A stretch of 64,000 nucleotides of DNA from JAIYDQ01 sp034408855. Lineage in GTDB: Bacteria; Planctomycetota; Planctomycetia; Pirellulales; Pirellulaceae. The position numbers were made by a program, and so were the translations under genes. The stretch covers positions 49,197-113,196 of the forward strand of contig JAWXCK010000294.1 of NCBI GenBank assembly GCA_034408855.1, written 5' to 3'. This document shows positions 26,170 to 34,931 of this stretch, piece by piece. The first letter of the stretch is position 1; each line of letters opens with the position of its first letter. The notes under the pieces are model-generated. The model saw nothing but the letters and a program-made list of their open reading frames with translations. It searched no databases and had not been told where the DNA came from.

Positions 26170-27132
26170 ATGAAAACGCGAATCTTAACGTTACTAGCGG
26201 TTTTAAGTCTGGTCGTCTCTCCAGCTTTGGGCCAGCAAAAGCTAAAGGCTTTGATCATCGACGGTCAGAACAATCATGCGGCCTGGCCGAAGACGACCAT
26301 GATGATGAAGCGCTACTTGGAAGCGAGTGGACTTTACGAAGTCGATATCGCGAGAACTAAGTTTACCTGGAACGGCGACGAATACTTGCCGAAATATCCG
26401 CTTAACGACGGCGTCCTACGAACGCATCTCAAGAAAGCTCAAGCCGATCCTGATTTCAAGCCAAACTTTGATCAATACAAAGTAGTCATTTCTAATTTTG
26501 GAAACGCGGCTGAACCGTGGCCTGACGAAACGAAAGTTGCGTTTGAGAAATATGTCGCAGGTGGTGGCGGTCTAGTCGTCGTTCACGCTGCCGATAATGC
26601 GTTCGGCGATTGGGACGCTTATAATCGCATGATCGGTTTAGGTGGTTGGGGCGGAAGGAACGAAAAGAGTGGCTTCAATATTTTTCTGGATAGCGATGGG
26701 AAGACGGTGAAAGACGATGGTCCGGGCAAAAGCGGAAGTCACGGTTCGCAGCATGAATTCGAAGTCGTGATTCGCGATGCAGAACATCCCATCACCAAGG
26801 GGATTCCTCGATCATTTTTGCATACTCAAGATGAACTATACGATCGCTTGAGAGGCCCCGGAGAAGGAATGAAGATCCTCGCAACGGCCTACTCGAGTCC
26901 TGACCATAAAGGTTCAGGACGTCATGAACCGATGTTGATGACAATCGATTATGGGAAGGGACGCGTCTTTCACAACCCGATGGGCCACGCAGATTACTCG
27001 ATGGAGTGCGTTGGGTTTATCACTCTTTTCTTGCGTGGTACTGAATGGGCAGCAACCGGCAAGGTGACTCAGACGGAAGTTCCTGCCGACTTTCCAACCG
27101 CCGATAAGTCATCCAAACGATCGTTCGAGTGA
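26170..27132 (+). CDS. Secreted ThuA-like domain protein
   Basis: A 320-residue protein with a signal peptide (MKTRILTLLAVLSLVVSPALGQ) and a ThuA-like domain, a glutamine-amidotransferase-like fold common in exported proteins of planctomycetes. Visible blocks: LKALIIDGQNNHAAWPKTT, YKVVISNFGNAAEPWPDE, GGGLVVVHAADNAF, and the late HEPMLMTIDYGKGRVFHNPMGHADYSM. The family is linked to sugar metabolism by name (trehalose utilisation), but its biochemical role is poorly defined. The 3' end overlaps the convergent ATPase gene by 64 bp. Confidence 0.88.
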   Translation: MKTRILTLLAVLSLVVSPALGQQKLKALIIDGQNNHAAWPKTTMMMKRYLEASGLYEVDIARTKFTWNGDEYLPKYPLNDGVLRTHLKKAQADPDFKPNFDQYKVVISNFGNAAEPWPDETKVAFEKYVAGGGGLVVVHAADNAFGDWDAYNRMIGLGGWGGRNEKSGFNIFLDSDGKTVKDDGPGKSGSHGSQHEFEVVIRDAEHPITKGIPRSFLHTQDELYDRLRGPGEGMKILATAYSSPDHKGSGRHEPMLMTIDYGKGRVFHNPMGHADYSMECVGFITLFLRGTEWAATGKVTQTEVPADFPTADKSSKRSFE

Positions 27133-29600
27133 TAGAGCGAACGGCTAGCTTCGGGCAGTTCTACTAACGGCGTAGCGATTCCATTGCTATCGATTTGCCA
27201 AGGAACCCAAACGAGCGCGAGCAGCTTGACGCGAGTGTCGGTTTTTCGAGCTGGTACCTCGATCGTTTCGAGAGCCAGGTTTTCTGCGCTAAATTCTTCG
27301 GTGATCTTATCGACGTCGGCTTGGCAATCGATTTCCATTTGCAACTTCATCTCCAAGATTTCTTGAAGAGCTTCTTCGGCTCGAGCGACATCGCCTCGAG
27401 CACCGGTGGCTTGTCCGATTTTCTTGGCGGCCGATGTCATTTGGGTCATGTTGGTTTTCGTCGCGATCTTGTTCCCCAAAACGGCACCTAAAACCGAGGT
27501 TGCAACGTTGAGAATCGAGTTCATCCACTGCGACTTTTCGTCGGCTTTTTCTTTTTGAATCTTCTGCTCGGCAGCCGCGATTTTGGCTTGCAACGATTTG
27601 AGTTTTTCTTCGGTCTTCTCCTTGAGTTTCTTCACGGCCAGATCGCGAGCCTCGCGAGCGGCTTGCGAAAGTTCTATTCTCGCATCCGCTTCTAGTTGAC
27701 TTGGCAAGCTGTTTCTCTTCAGGGCTTTGCTGTTGTAGATCGTCACTTGATGGTTTCGAAAAAGATACTCCTTCAAGTCCTTGTCCCAGTCTTTAAAATT
27801 CTTGGCGGACGAAAAAGCCGAAGGTAGATTGGCAAAGAGAAAATCCGATTCGGGGCTCGATCCGAGTTCAAGAACACCCGCAGGTATGGTGGTTGCCGAA
27901 CTCCAGAACGGATCGGGGACCCCGTCGGCGATCGCAACCATCAAACTGGTATCGTCCCAATAGTCGATGTTGTTGGTAGCGCGAACAAAATGCATGGCTG
28001 CCTGGCCGAGTATGGCTGGTCGATAGATTAGCTTGGCACCTGAGCGCGGCGATTTCGAATACTGCAAAAACTTTTCGTCGATATCGGCAGGCACGATCGG
28101 TCGAGCACTTGCTCCCGATTTCTTGTCGCCACTCGAAAGGCTTCCAGCAAACTTGGTCGCAGTCGCGGCTGCTGCCGATCGCTTGCCGCTCATCAAGCTT
28201 TGGATATGTTCTCTGGACAGTGGACCTCGCAGGAAGGACAGCGCCCATCGAGATTGAAAAATCTCGGGATTGTCTTCGTGAACGTTGTTCAATAGAAAAA
28301 CGCGAGAGCCCAGAGCCGAGAGTGTTCGTTCCATTTCTGCTCGATTAAATCCTTTACCGCTTTGGGCGGCTGCTCCTTCGAGTCCATCGAGGACTCGATC
28401 CTTATCGCGTTGCGTTTGCAAGCGACCGAGGAACCAGGTTCCCATGTTCGAGAGCCCTTTGTAGTCCAAGTCAACTGGATTTTGGGTCGCCAATACGATG
28501 CCCAGTCCAAATGCCCGAGCTTGTTTCAAGAGCGTTAGCATCGGCGGCTTGGAGGGTGGCTTGGCCGTCGGTGGAAAGTAGCCGTAGACTTCGTCCATAT
28601 AGAATAGGGCACGCAATGAACCGGTCCCAGGTTGAGCTCGCATCCATGAAAGGAGTTCGCCAAGGAAGATCGTTACGAAGAACATTCGTTCAGCATCGTT
28701 GAGATGCGCGATCGAGATAATCGATAAACGCGGCTTGCCATCGGCAGAATACAGCAAGTTTTTGATGCTCAGCGGTTCGCCTTCAAGCCAACCCGCAAAG
28801 GAGGGAGCCGCTAATAGATTGTTGAGATTCATCGCCAATTTGATGCGGTCGGAAGTCGACATGAATGTCTCGAGGTCGATGACTCCGACGCGATCGATGG
28901 GCGGAGTTTGGATCTCGCGAATCAATTCACCCAGATCGAGATTCTGTTTGTTCTTCCAAGCATGATCGAAAATCATCGATAGAAGAATATGCTCGCGGCT
29001 AGTCAACGGGTCGGCTTCCAGACCAAGCAAAGTCAACAAACCCGAAGCCGAACTCGACACGCGTTCGCGAAGTGTTTCTGGGTCATCGAGCGTTGATTGC
29101 GGAGGTACATCGAAACTTTTGAGGACCGTGAGCGGCAATCCGATCGTGCTCCCCGGCGTATAAATGTTGACGTCCACCGCATCGCGAAATCGTTGGATAC
29201 GTTCTCCATCTTGGTCCCATTTGGCCAAGCCAGCTTTCCATGCATTCGCCGATTCTTCCGCGAGTTGGTCGATGGAAATGTTCTTTCGACTCGCTTCGCC
29301 TGGATCAACCCAGGGACGAAAATCGCTCGGTGACAGCTCCGGAAAAGTTAAAAGCAGGTTTCCAAGGTCCCCTTTCGGATCGATGCAGATCGCCGGAATA
29401 CCGTCGATGACAGCTTCTTCGAGCAGCGAAAGGCAGAGTCCTGTCTTTCCGCTGCCAGTCATGCCGACACACAGGGCATGTGTCACAAGATCCTTCGAAT
29501 CGTATAACAAATTCGTCTCGCTTAGCTGGCGAGCTGTTAAATCATAGTTCCGACCGAGGTAGAATTTCCCAAGCAATTCATAAGACGGCAACGAGCTCAT
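27069..29600 (-). CDS. HerA/FtsK-type ATP-binding protein with coiled coil
   Basis: An 843-residue P-loop ATPase. Walker A GMTGSGKTG is at about residues 46-54, followed by PAICIDPKGDLGNLLL; a Walker B-like LRALFYMDEVYGYFPP occurs near 350, then ATQNPVDLDYKGLSNMGTWFLGRLQT, the pattern of HerA-type translocases. After about residue 650 a long Lys/Glu-rich coiled coil (VKKLKEKTEEKLKSLQAKIAAAEQK) precedes a Gly/Ala-rich SVLGAVLGNK segment and a second coiled region. It could move DNA or proteins; no nuclease partner such as NurA is adjacent. The last 64 bp overlap the ThuA-like gene in opposite orientation. Confidence 0.87.
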   Translation of the reverse strand: MSSLPSYELLGKFYLGRNYDLTARQLSETNLLYDSKDLVTHALCVGMTGSGKTGLCLSLLEEAVIDGIPAICIDPKGDLGNLLLTFPELSPSDFRPWVDPGEASRKNISIDQLAEESANAWKAGLAKWDQDGERIQRFRDAVDVNIYTPGSTIGLPLTVLKSFDVPPQSTLDDPETLRERVSSSASGLLTLLGLEADPLTSREHILLSMIFDHAWKNKQNLDLGELIREIQTPPIDRVGVIDLETFMSTSDRIKLAMNLNNLLAAPSFAGWLEGEPLSIKNLLYSADGKPRLSIISIAHLNDAERMFFVTIFLGELLSWMRAQPGTGSLRALFYMDEVYGYFPPTAKPPSKPPMLTLLKQARAFGLGIVLATQNPVDLDYKGLSNMGTWFLGRLQTQRDKDRVLDGLEGAAAQSGKGFNRAEMERTLSALGSRVFLLNNVHEDNPEIFQSRWALSFLRGPLSREHIQSLMSGKRSAAAATATKFAGSLSSGDKKSGASARPIVPADIDEKFLQYSKSPRSGAKLIYRPAILGQAAMHFVRATNNIDYWDDTSLMVAIADGVPDPFWSSATTIPAGVLELGSSPESDFLFANLPSAFSSAKNFKDWDKDLKEYLFRNHQVTIYNSKALKRNSLPSQLEADARIELSQAAREARDLAVKKLKEKTEEKLKSLQAKIAAAEQKIQKEKADEKSQWMNSILNVATSVLGAVLGNKIATKTNMTQMTSAAKKIGQATGARGDVARAEEALQEILEMKLQMEIDCQADVDKITEEFSAENLALETIEVPARKTDTRVKLLALVWVPWQIDSNGIATPLVELPEASRSLYHSNDRLDDLSAVGKSAGTSV

Positions 29601-29601
29601 T

Positions 29602-29616
29602 CAATGGATTCCATTG
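29602..29616. promoter_or_regulatory. Perfect palindrome at the ATPase start
   Basis: CAATGGA-T-TCCATTG, 7-bp arms around one base, begins 2 bp outside the ATPase ATG (29600) within the 192-bp divergent spacer shared with the VWA gene. It may bind a regulator or fold in the 5' end of the mRNA. Low confidence. Confidence 0.3.
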
Positions 29617-29792
29617 CGAGTGCATTATGTTGAGGAGGCACGAGAGCTCATTGTAAAGTATTTTATAATTCTTCAGGGCAAGCCCCATGCATAGCCGGGA
29701 AGAAAAATGCTTTCTCGCCAATCGCTCCAAGCCGACGAAAACTAGGTACAATCGAAAGCGATGAACCGGAACTCTTTTTACCTAATCGCATT

Positions 29793-32700
29793 ATGGGCCA
29801 CTGGCAAATAGGCTTTGAATACCCGATGTACTGGGGTTTGATATTGCTCGTGCCCTGGATTTGGTGGCTCGGCCAGCAGTCGCTTGCTGGACTGGGGGCA
29901 ACGCGTCAGTGGATCGCGATTCTACTGCGATGTGCGGTTTTAATCTTAGTCATCGCGGCATTGGCGGGTGTTCATTGGATTTGGATCAGCGATCGTACTT
30001 CGGTCATCTACTTATTAGACCAAAGCGATAGCATTCCGGCGGCCAAGCGGCAGTTGATGTTGCGGTACGCGATCGAGAGCACCAAGCAACACCGCCGCGC
30101 CAATCGCCAAGATCGAGCAGGAATGATTATTTTTAGTCGCGAAGCCTCGATCGAGTTCGCGCCGCTCGATGAAAATCTGCCACCGATTAGCCAGCCCGAA
30201 AGTTATCTCGGCGAAAGCGACGCCACCAATATCGAATCGGCAATGAAACTCGCACAAGCTAGCTTTCCAGAAAACTCGGCGCGACGCATTGTGATTCTGA
30301 CCGACGGCAACGAGACGTTAGGGACAGCGAGCGCCACGGCAAAGCGACTTAGCGAAAATGGGATCGGCATCGACATTATACCGATTCACTTGGATAGCAC
30401 ATCGGAGGTGCTGATCGAAAAAATCGATATTCCTGGCCAGGTCCGGCAAGGACAACCGGTCGAAGCTCGCGTCGTCATCCAACGCTACACCGAAGGACCA
30501 CACGCGAAGGATGTCGAAGGTCGATTGCGTGTCACGCGACGCGTTGGCAATCAAACCGAAACCGTTGCCGATGGTCCTGTTACTTTGGATCAAGAGGTCA
30601 ATGTCATCCCGATACCTCATCGCGTTGACCAACCGGCAGGCTATACCTACGAAGCGGAATTCATTCCCGATTCTCCAAGTGCCGACTCGATCCCGCAAAA
30701 CAATCGAACGACTGCCTTTACGTATGCACGAGGCAAAGGTCGAGTCATGCTGATCGAGAATTCCAACAACGTCGGGCGATACGATCCGATGGTCGACGCC
30801 TTGCGACGGAGCGATATCGAAGTTGAAGTTCGCGATACGAGCAATCTTTTTACGAGCCTCATCGAATTGCAAGGATACGATAGCGTCATTCTGGCGGGCG
30901 TCGCGAGAACGGTCGGCGACGACGCATCGAACTTGCAATCATTCTCCGACGATCAGATCGAATCGCTGGTGCAAAGCGTCCAGCAATTCGGTACCGGTCT
31001 TCTGATGTTGGGTGGGCCGGAAGCGTTTGGTGCGGGCGGATGGTCCAACACGAGACTCGAAGAAGCGATGCCCGTTGACTTTCAGATCAAGAATGCCAAG
31101 ATCAATGCCGTCGGGGCACTCGCGATGGTGATGCACGCTTCGGAAATGGCGCAAGGTAACTATTGGCAAAAATCGATTGCTCGATCGGCATTGAATGCGC
31201 TCGGTCCGATGGACTATTGCGGAGTTGTCCAGTACGACATGTCCGGAAATTCATGGATGTGGGGAGGGCGGACGGGAATGGTTCAAGTTGGTCCGAATCG
31301 GAGTATCATGCAGGCTCGAATGAGCCGTATGACACCTGGCGACATGCCCGACTTCGATTCGTCTCTCAACATGGCTTTAAATTCACTCAAAGTGACTCCG
31401 GCGTCGATCAAGCACATGATTGTGATTAGCGATGGTGATCCAACACCGCCCAGCCGAGGTCTGCTCAACGGATATCGAAGTGAAGGAATTAAAATATCGA
31501 CGGTGGCTGTAGGAACGCACGGTCCGGCTGGCTCGAATTTGCTTCAGTCCATCGCTACCGATACGGGCGGCAACTACTACGTTGCTTCGAATCCGAAAGT
31601 CTTACCGCAGATTTTCATGAAGGAAGCTCGACGCGTTGCACGTCCATTGATATTCGAGCCCGAAGGTGGTGTGCAACCGGAGATTACGTTCTCTCACGAA
31701 GCGATGACGGGTATTGCCAGTTTCCCGCCATTAAAAGGCTTTGTTTTAACGCAGCGCAAAGAGAACCCGCTGGTCGAAGTTCCACTGCTGTCACCGGCGC
31801 CGAACGAACCGATCAATGCAAGTATTCTTGCCACGTGGACGTATGGACTCGGAAGGACTGCCGTTTTCACAAGTGACGGAACGAAACTTTGGACTCCCGA
31901 TTGGGTCAGTTGGCCACAATACGATCAATTCTTTTCTCAGCTTGTTCGGTGGACGATGCGACCGACCGTCGATGACGGGAAATATCAAGTCGCAACACAA
32001 ACACGCGATGGCAAGGTTCAGGTCATTGTCACAGCGATGGATCAAGAGGATCGCTTGGTGAACTTTCTCGAAATGTCAGGCGTCGCAATCGGACCCGATC
32101 TCAAGCCGCATTCGCTTTCGCTGAAACAGAAAGCCCCTGGTCGCTATGTCGGAGAATTCGATATCGTCGCTTCCGGAGCTTATATTCTAAATATTATCCC
32201 GGCTCCAGGCAAAGCCCCTCTCACTTCGGGCGTGACGGTACCGTTCTCGGATGAGTATCGCGTCCGACATACCAATCGTCGATTATTAGAAGAGCTTGCG
32301 GGTTTGACGCCTGTTGGCGGCACGACCGGTCGTGTGATGGAACCGCTGGAAAACGAATCACTTAAACAGCTCGTAAGCGACGATCCCTTTCGGAGCGATT
32401 TGCAAAAAGCGAGATCGCTTGAAGACGTTTGGCCACTCGCCATTTTGTTAGGTGCGATCCTTTTCTTTAGCGATGTGTTCGTTCGGCGTGTCTCGCTCGA
32501 TGCGATGCTGCCTATTCGATGGATATTCACTAAATTTAGCAACCGAGAGACGGCCGCCGATTCCGAACGCCGAACGCGTTTGGAACGTTTGCGTTCGAGC
32601 AAGTCCGATGTGGCTGACGAATTGGATAGACAAAAAGCATCGGCAACTTTTGCTCCGACCGACGACGCGCTGCTCGCGACTCAATCCGCAGTCGAGCAAT

Positions 32701-32843
32701 TTTCCGCCGCCGCTCCACCATCGAATACTGATTTACGCCCTGATATGCCTTTGAATTTATCGAGTCCCGATAAAGACGAGGTATCGTATACTGCCCGTTT
32801 ATTGGAAGCCAAGCGACGAGCACAATCCAAGAAAGAACCATGA
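29793..32843 (+). CDS. Large membrane protein with VWA domains
   Basis: A 1016-residue protein. Two N-terminal transmembrane segments (about 13-29 and 43-66) precede a von Willebrand A domain whose MIDAS motif is visible as LLDQSDS (DxSxS), with ILTDGNE later. A middle region with VMLIENSNNVGRYDPMVDAL and GTGLLMLGGPEAFGAGGW resembles a glutamine-amidotransferase-like fold, followed by a second VWA-like part (MIVISDGDPTPPSRG). Another hydrophobic segment (PLAILLGAILFF) lies near 870, then a charged tail. It starts a pair with the MoxR ATPase 4 bp downstream. Such pairs are proposed to act as metal-dependent chaperone or stress systems. Confidence 0.88.
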   Translation: MGHWQIGFEYPMYWGLILLVPWIWWLGQQSLAGLGATRQWIAILLRCAVLILVIAALAGVHWIWISDRTSVIYLLDQSDSIPAAKRQLMLRYAIESTKQHRRANRQDRAGMIIFSREASIEFAPLDENLPPISQPESYLGESDATNIESAMKLAQASFPENSARRIVILTDGNETLGTASATAKRLSENGIGIDIIPIHLDSTSEVLIEKIDIPGQVRQGQPVEARVVIQRYTEGPHAKDVEGRLRVTRRVGNQTETVADGPVTLDQEVNVIPIPHRVDQPAGYTYEAEFIPDSPSADSIPQNNRTTAFTYARGKGRVMLIENSNNVGRYDPMVDALRRSDIEVEVRDTSNLFTSLIELQGYDSVILAGVARTVGDDASNLQSFSDDQIESLVQSVQQFGTGLLMLGGPEAFGAGGWSNTRLEEAMPVDFQIKNAKINAVGALAMVMHASEMAQGNYWQKSIARSALNALGPMDYCGVVQYDMSGNSWMWGGRTGMVQVGPNRSIMQARMSRMTPGDMPDFDSSLNMALNSLKVTPASIKHMIVISDGDPTPPSRGLLNGYRSEGIKISTVAVGTHGPAGSNLLQSIATDTGGNYYVASNPKVLPQIFMKEARRVARPLIFEPEGGVQPEITFSHEAMTGIASFPPLKGFVLTQRKENPLVEVPLLSPAPNEPINASILATWTYGLGRTAVFTSDGTKLWTPDWVSWPQYDQFFSQLVRWTMRPTVDDGKYQVATQTRDGKVQVIVTAMDQEDRLVNFLEMSGVAIGPDLKPHSLSLKQKAPGRYVGEFDIVASGAYILNIIPAPGKAPLTSGVTVPFSDEYRVRHTNRRLLEELAGLTPVGGTTGRVMEPLENESLKQLVSDDPFRSDLQKARSLEDVWPLAILLGAILFFSDVFVRRVSLDAMLPIRWIFTKFSNRETAADSERRTRLERLRSSKSDVADELDRQKASATFAPTDDALLATQSAVEQFSAAAPPSNTDLRPDMPLNLSSPDKDEVSYTARLLEAKRRAQSKKEP

Positions 32844-32847
32844 GAAT

Positions 32848-33852
32848 ATGAGTGATGCCGCATCGATGCAGGCTCAGGCCGAACAATTTCGTCAACGTTA
32901 CTCGGCCGTCCGCGATCAGATTGGTCGAGTCATTGTTGGTCATGAAGACATCGTTCAAGGCGTTTTGACGGCAATGTTTGTCGGCGGTCATTGCTTGCTC
33001 GAAGGTGTTCCCGGTCTGGGAAAGACGATGTTGATTCGTACGCTTTCCGAGACGATGGACCTCGACTTCAATCGCATTCAATTCACCCCCGACTTGATGC
33101 CCTCAGATATCTTGGGTACCAACATGATTGTCGAAAACGCTGAAGGGCGTCGAGCCTTCGAGTTCCAAAAAGGCCCAATCTTCACGCAGATTTGTCTGGC
33201 TGATGAAATCAATCGCGCAACTCCCAAAACGCAATCGGCACTTTTAGAGACGATGCAAGAAGGGACGGTTACCGTTGCCGGCAAACGCTACGAACTTAAA
33301 AAGCCGTTCTTTGTTCTTGCGACGCAGAATCCAATCGAACAAGAAGGAACCTATCCACTCCCGGAGGCCCAACTCGACCGCTTTCTATTCAAGTTAGTTG
33401 TCGGTTACTCGGGACGGGAAGAGCTCAACACCATTATCGATCGGACGACCAAAGGCACGGTTATCGTTCCGGAAAAAGTGATGGACAGCAGTGAGATTAT
33501 CCAATGGCAACAATTGGTTCGGCAAGTCATCCTCGCTCCGCACGTTCAAGATTATATCGCTCGACTTGTTCTGGCCACGCATCCTGAAGGTCCGTTTGCC
33601 GCCAAAGTAACCAACCAGTTTGTACGCTGGGGGGCGAGCCCGCGCGGTGCTCAGACGATCGCCCTTGCATCCAAAGTTCGAGCACTACTCGATAGTCGTT
33701 TCAATGTCAGCTTTGAAGATGTCCGTCGAGTTTTCCTACCGGCCCTGCGCCATCGTGTCGTGCTCAATTTCGAAGCTCAATCGGAAGGCTTAGCGACCGA
33801 CAAAGTACTGTTGGATATCCTCGAATCGACTTCCGAAAAAGCCGACGGCTAG
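32848..33852 (+). CDS. MoxR-family AAA+ ATPase
   Basis: AAA+ ATPase of 334 residues. Walker A EGVPGLGKTM (about 50-59), Walker B with LADEINRATPKTQSALLETMQE, sensor region FVLATQNPIEQEGTYPLPEAQLDRF, all typical of MoxR. MoxR proteins work with VWA-domain partners as chaperones or in metal insertion; here the partner gene is 4 bp upstream. The order VWA then MoxR is the reverse of many operons. Its stop codon shares CTAG with the convergent Rrf2 gene. Confidence 0.95.
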   Translation: MSDAASMQAQAEQFRQRYSAVRDQIGRVIVGHEDIVQGVLTAMFVGGHCLLEGVPGLGKTMLIRTLSETMDLDFNRIQFTPDLMPSDILGTNMIVENAEGRRAFEFQKGPIFTQICLADEINRATPKTQSALLETMQEGTVTVAGKRYELKKPFFVLATQNPIEQEGTYPLPEAQLDRFLFKLVVGYSGREELNTIIDRTTKGTVIVPEKVMDSSEIIQWQQLVRQVILAPHVQDYIARLVLATHPEGPFAAKVTNQFVRWGASPRGAQTIALASKVRALLDSRFNVSFEDVRRVFLPALRHRVVLNFEAQSEGLATDKVLLDILESTSEKADG

Positions 33853-34280
33853 CTCGATGTTCCCTCGCACAGTGGAATACTTGGATTGCGTTCATCGAGG
33901 AGTTCGGCGAGCGTCGTGGCTGCAAAGGCACTCTCCATACTCTTGAGCGATTCATCCATGCGGCTATGTAGCGAACACAAACGCGTCCCATGAGACCTAA
34001 GTTCCAGTGGACAAGTTTTGATCCGCTGGATCGGTTCGACCGAATTGACGATATCTAAGATCGTTAACTGGGAAGGTTCATGGACAAGCGACACGCCGCC
34101 ACCCGCTCCGCGCTGCAAATGAACAATCTTTTTTGCCCGTAGCCCTTGAAGAACTTTGGACAGATAGGCCATCGGCACCTGCGTTGCCTCTGCAATTTCC
34201 GCCGTCGTCTGAGGATTCGGAGACTTGCTCGCTAAATGGACAGCCGCTCGCAAGGCATACTCGACAGTCTGTGAAAACAT
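33849..34280 (-). CDS. Rrf2-family transcriptional regulator
   Basis: A 143-residue Rrf2 regulator: MFSQTVEYALRAAVHLA, QVPMAYLSKVLQGLRAKKIVHLQRGAGGGVSL for the winged helix, then the sensor stretch with Cys and His (KTCPLELRSHGTRLCSLHSRMDES). Two cysteines 12 residues apart plus nearby His could hold an Fe-S cluster or act as thiol sensors, as in IscR, NsrR and RsrR; the spacing is unlike IscR. It is divergent from a haem-domain gene and may control it. Ligand or signal unknown. Confidence 0.92.
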   Translation of the reverse strand: MFSQTVEYALRAAVHLASKSPNPQTTAEIAEATQVPMAYLSKVLQGLRAKKIVHLQRGAGGGVSLVHEPSQLTILDIVNSVEPIQRIKTCPLELRSHGTRLCSLHSRMDESLKSMESAFAATTLAELLDERNPSIPLCEGTSS

Positions 34281-34305
34281 TTAAGCAACTCCATGAAACA
34301 GCATG

Positions 34306-34334
34306 TTGACAGCTCGATTCTGACGCGGTATTCT
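34306..34334 (+). promoter_or_regulatory. Consensus-like sigma-70 promoter for the haem sensor gene
   Basis: TTGACA at 34306-34311 and TATTCT at 34329-34334 are separated by exactly 17 bp, a near-perfect housekeeping promoter. It points to the gene at 34392, giving a leader of about 50 bases with GGAG at 34381-34384. The promoter sits in the 111-bp spacer shared with the Rrf2 gene, a natural target for that regulator. Confidence 0.65.
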
Positions 34335-34391
34335 CGAATTGGACATAAGGATCCTGTTTGGCGATAGGTCATTTATTTAAGGAGCGTAATT

Positions 34392-34931
34392 TTGAAACGT
34401 AAATTTTCTGCGAGATTCGTTATATTTTCAGGCCTAATTTTGGCTGGAGGCATGATCGTGACGGCTATCGGTATGGCTGCCGACCAACCTCAGAATAGTC
34501 GAGCCATCGAGCGAACGCGGCGCGAAATTAGAATGCTGGATGATATTTACAAGACGAGCATTGTGCTGATCACAACGCATTATGTCGATGACAAAAACGC
34601 GCTTCCAGCCGGAAGTGCTTTTAAAGCATTATTCGAGGCGGTCAAGAAAAAAGGGTGGCACGAAGTTCGATTGCTCGATGCAACAGGCGACCCATACGAG
34701 CCAGCCAACGCGCCGAAAGAAGGTTTTGAAAAGCGGGCGATCGAAAAGATTGTGGCTGGGCAAGCGTACTATGACGAAGTGGTTACCGAAGACGGGAAGC
34801 AATTCCTATTGGGTGCAACGGCCATTCCAGTTGTCATGGAAAAATGCACGCTGTGTCACGACAACTATAAGAACCTTCCGCCCGGCAAAGCTATCGGAGC
34901 ACTTGGTTACAAAGTACCGATTCTCGACTAA
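34392..34931 (+). CDS. Exported c-type haem domain protein (DUF3365/Tll0287-like)
   Basis: A 179-residue protein with a TTG start supported by GGAG seven bases upstream. Residues 1-30 form an export signal or membrane anchor (FVIFSGLILAGGMIVTAIGMAA). The domain that follows resembles DUF3365, a PAS-like haem domain, and ends with one CTLCH haem c motif near residue 155. Proteins of this type are thought to sense redox state or gases. The divergent Rrf2 regulator suggests a redox-responsive pair. The stop shares CTAA with the convergent gene. Confidence 0.82.
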   Translation: MKRKFSARFVIFSGLILAGGMIVTAIGMAADQPQNSRAIERTRREIRMLDDIYKTSIVLITTHYVDDKNALPAGSAFKALFEAVKKKGWHEVRLLDATGDPYEPANAPKEGFEKRAIEKIVAGQAYYDEVVTEDGKQFLLGATAIPVVMEKCTLCHDNYKNLPPGKAIGALGYKVPILD

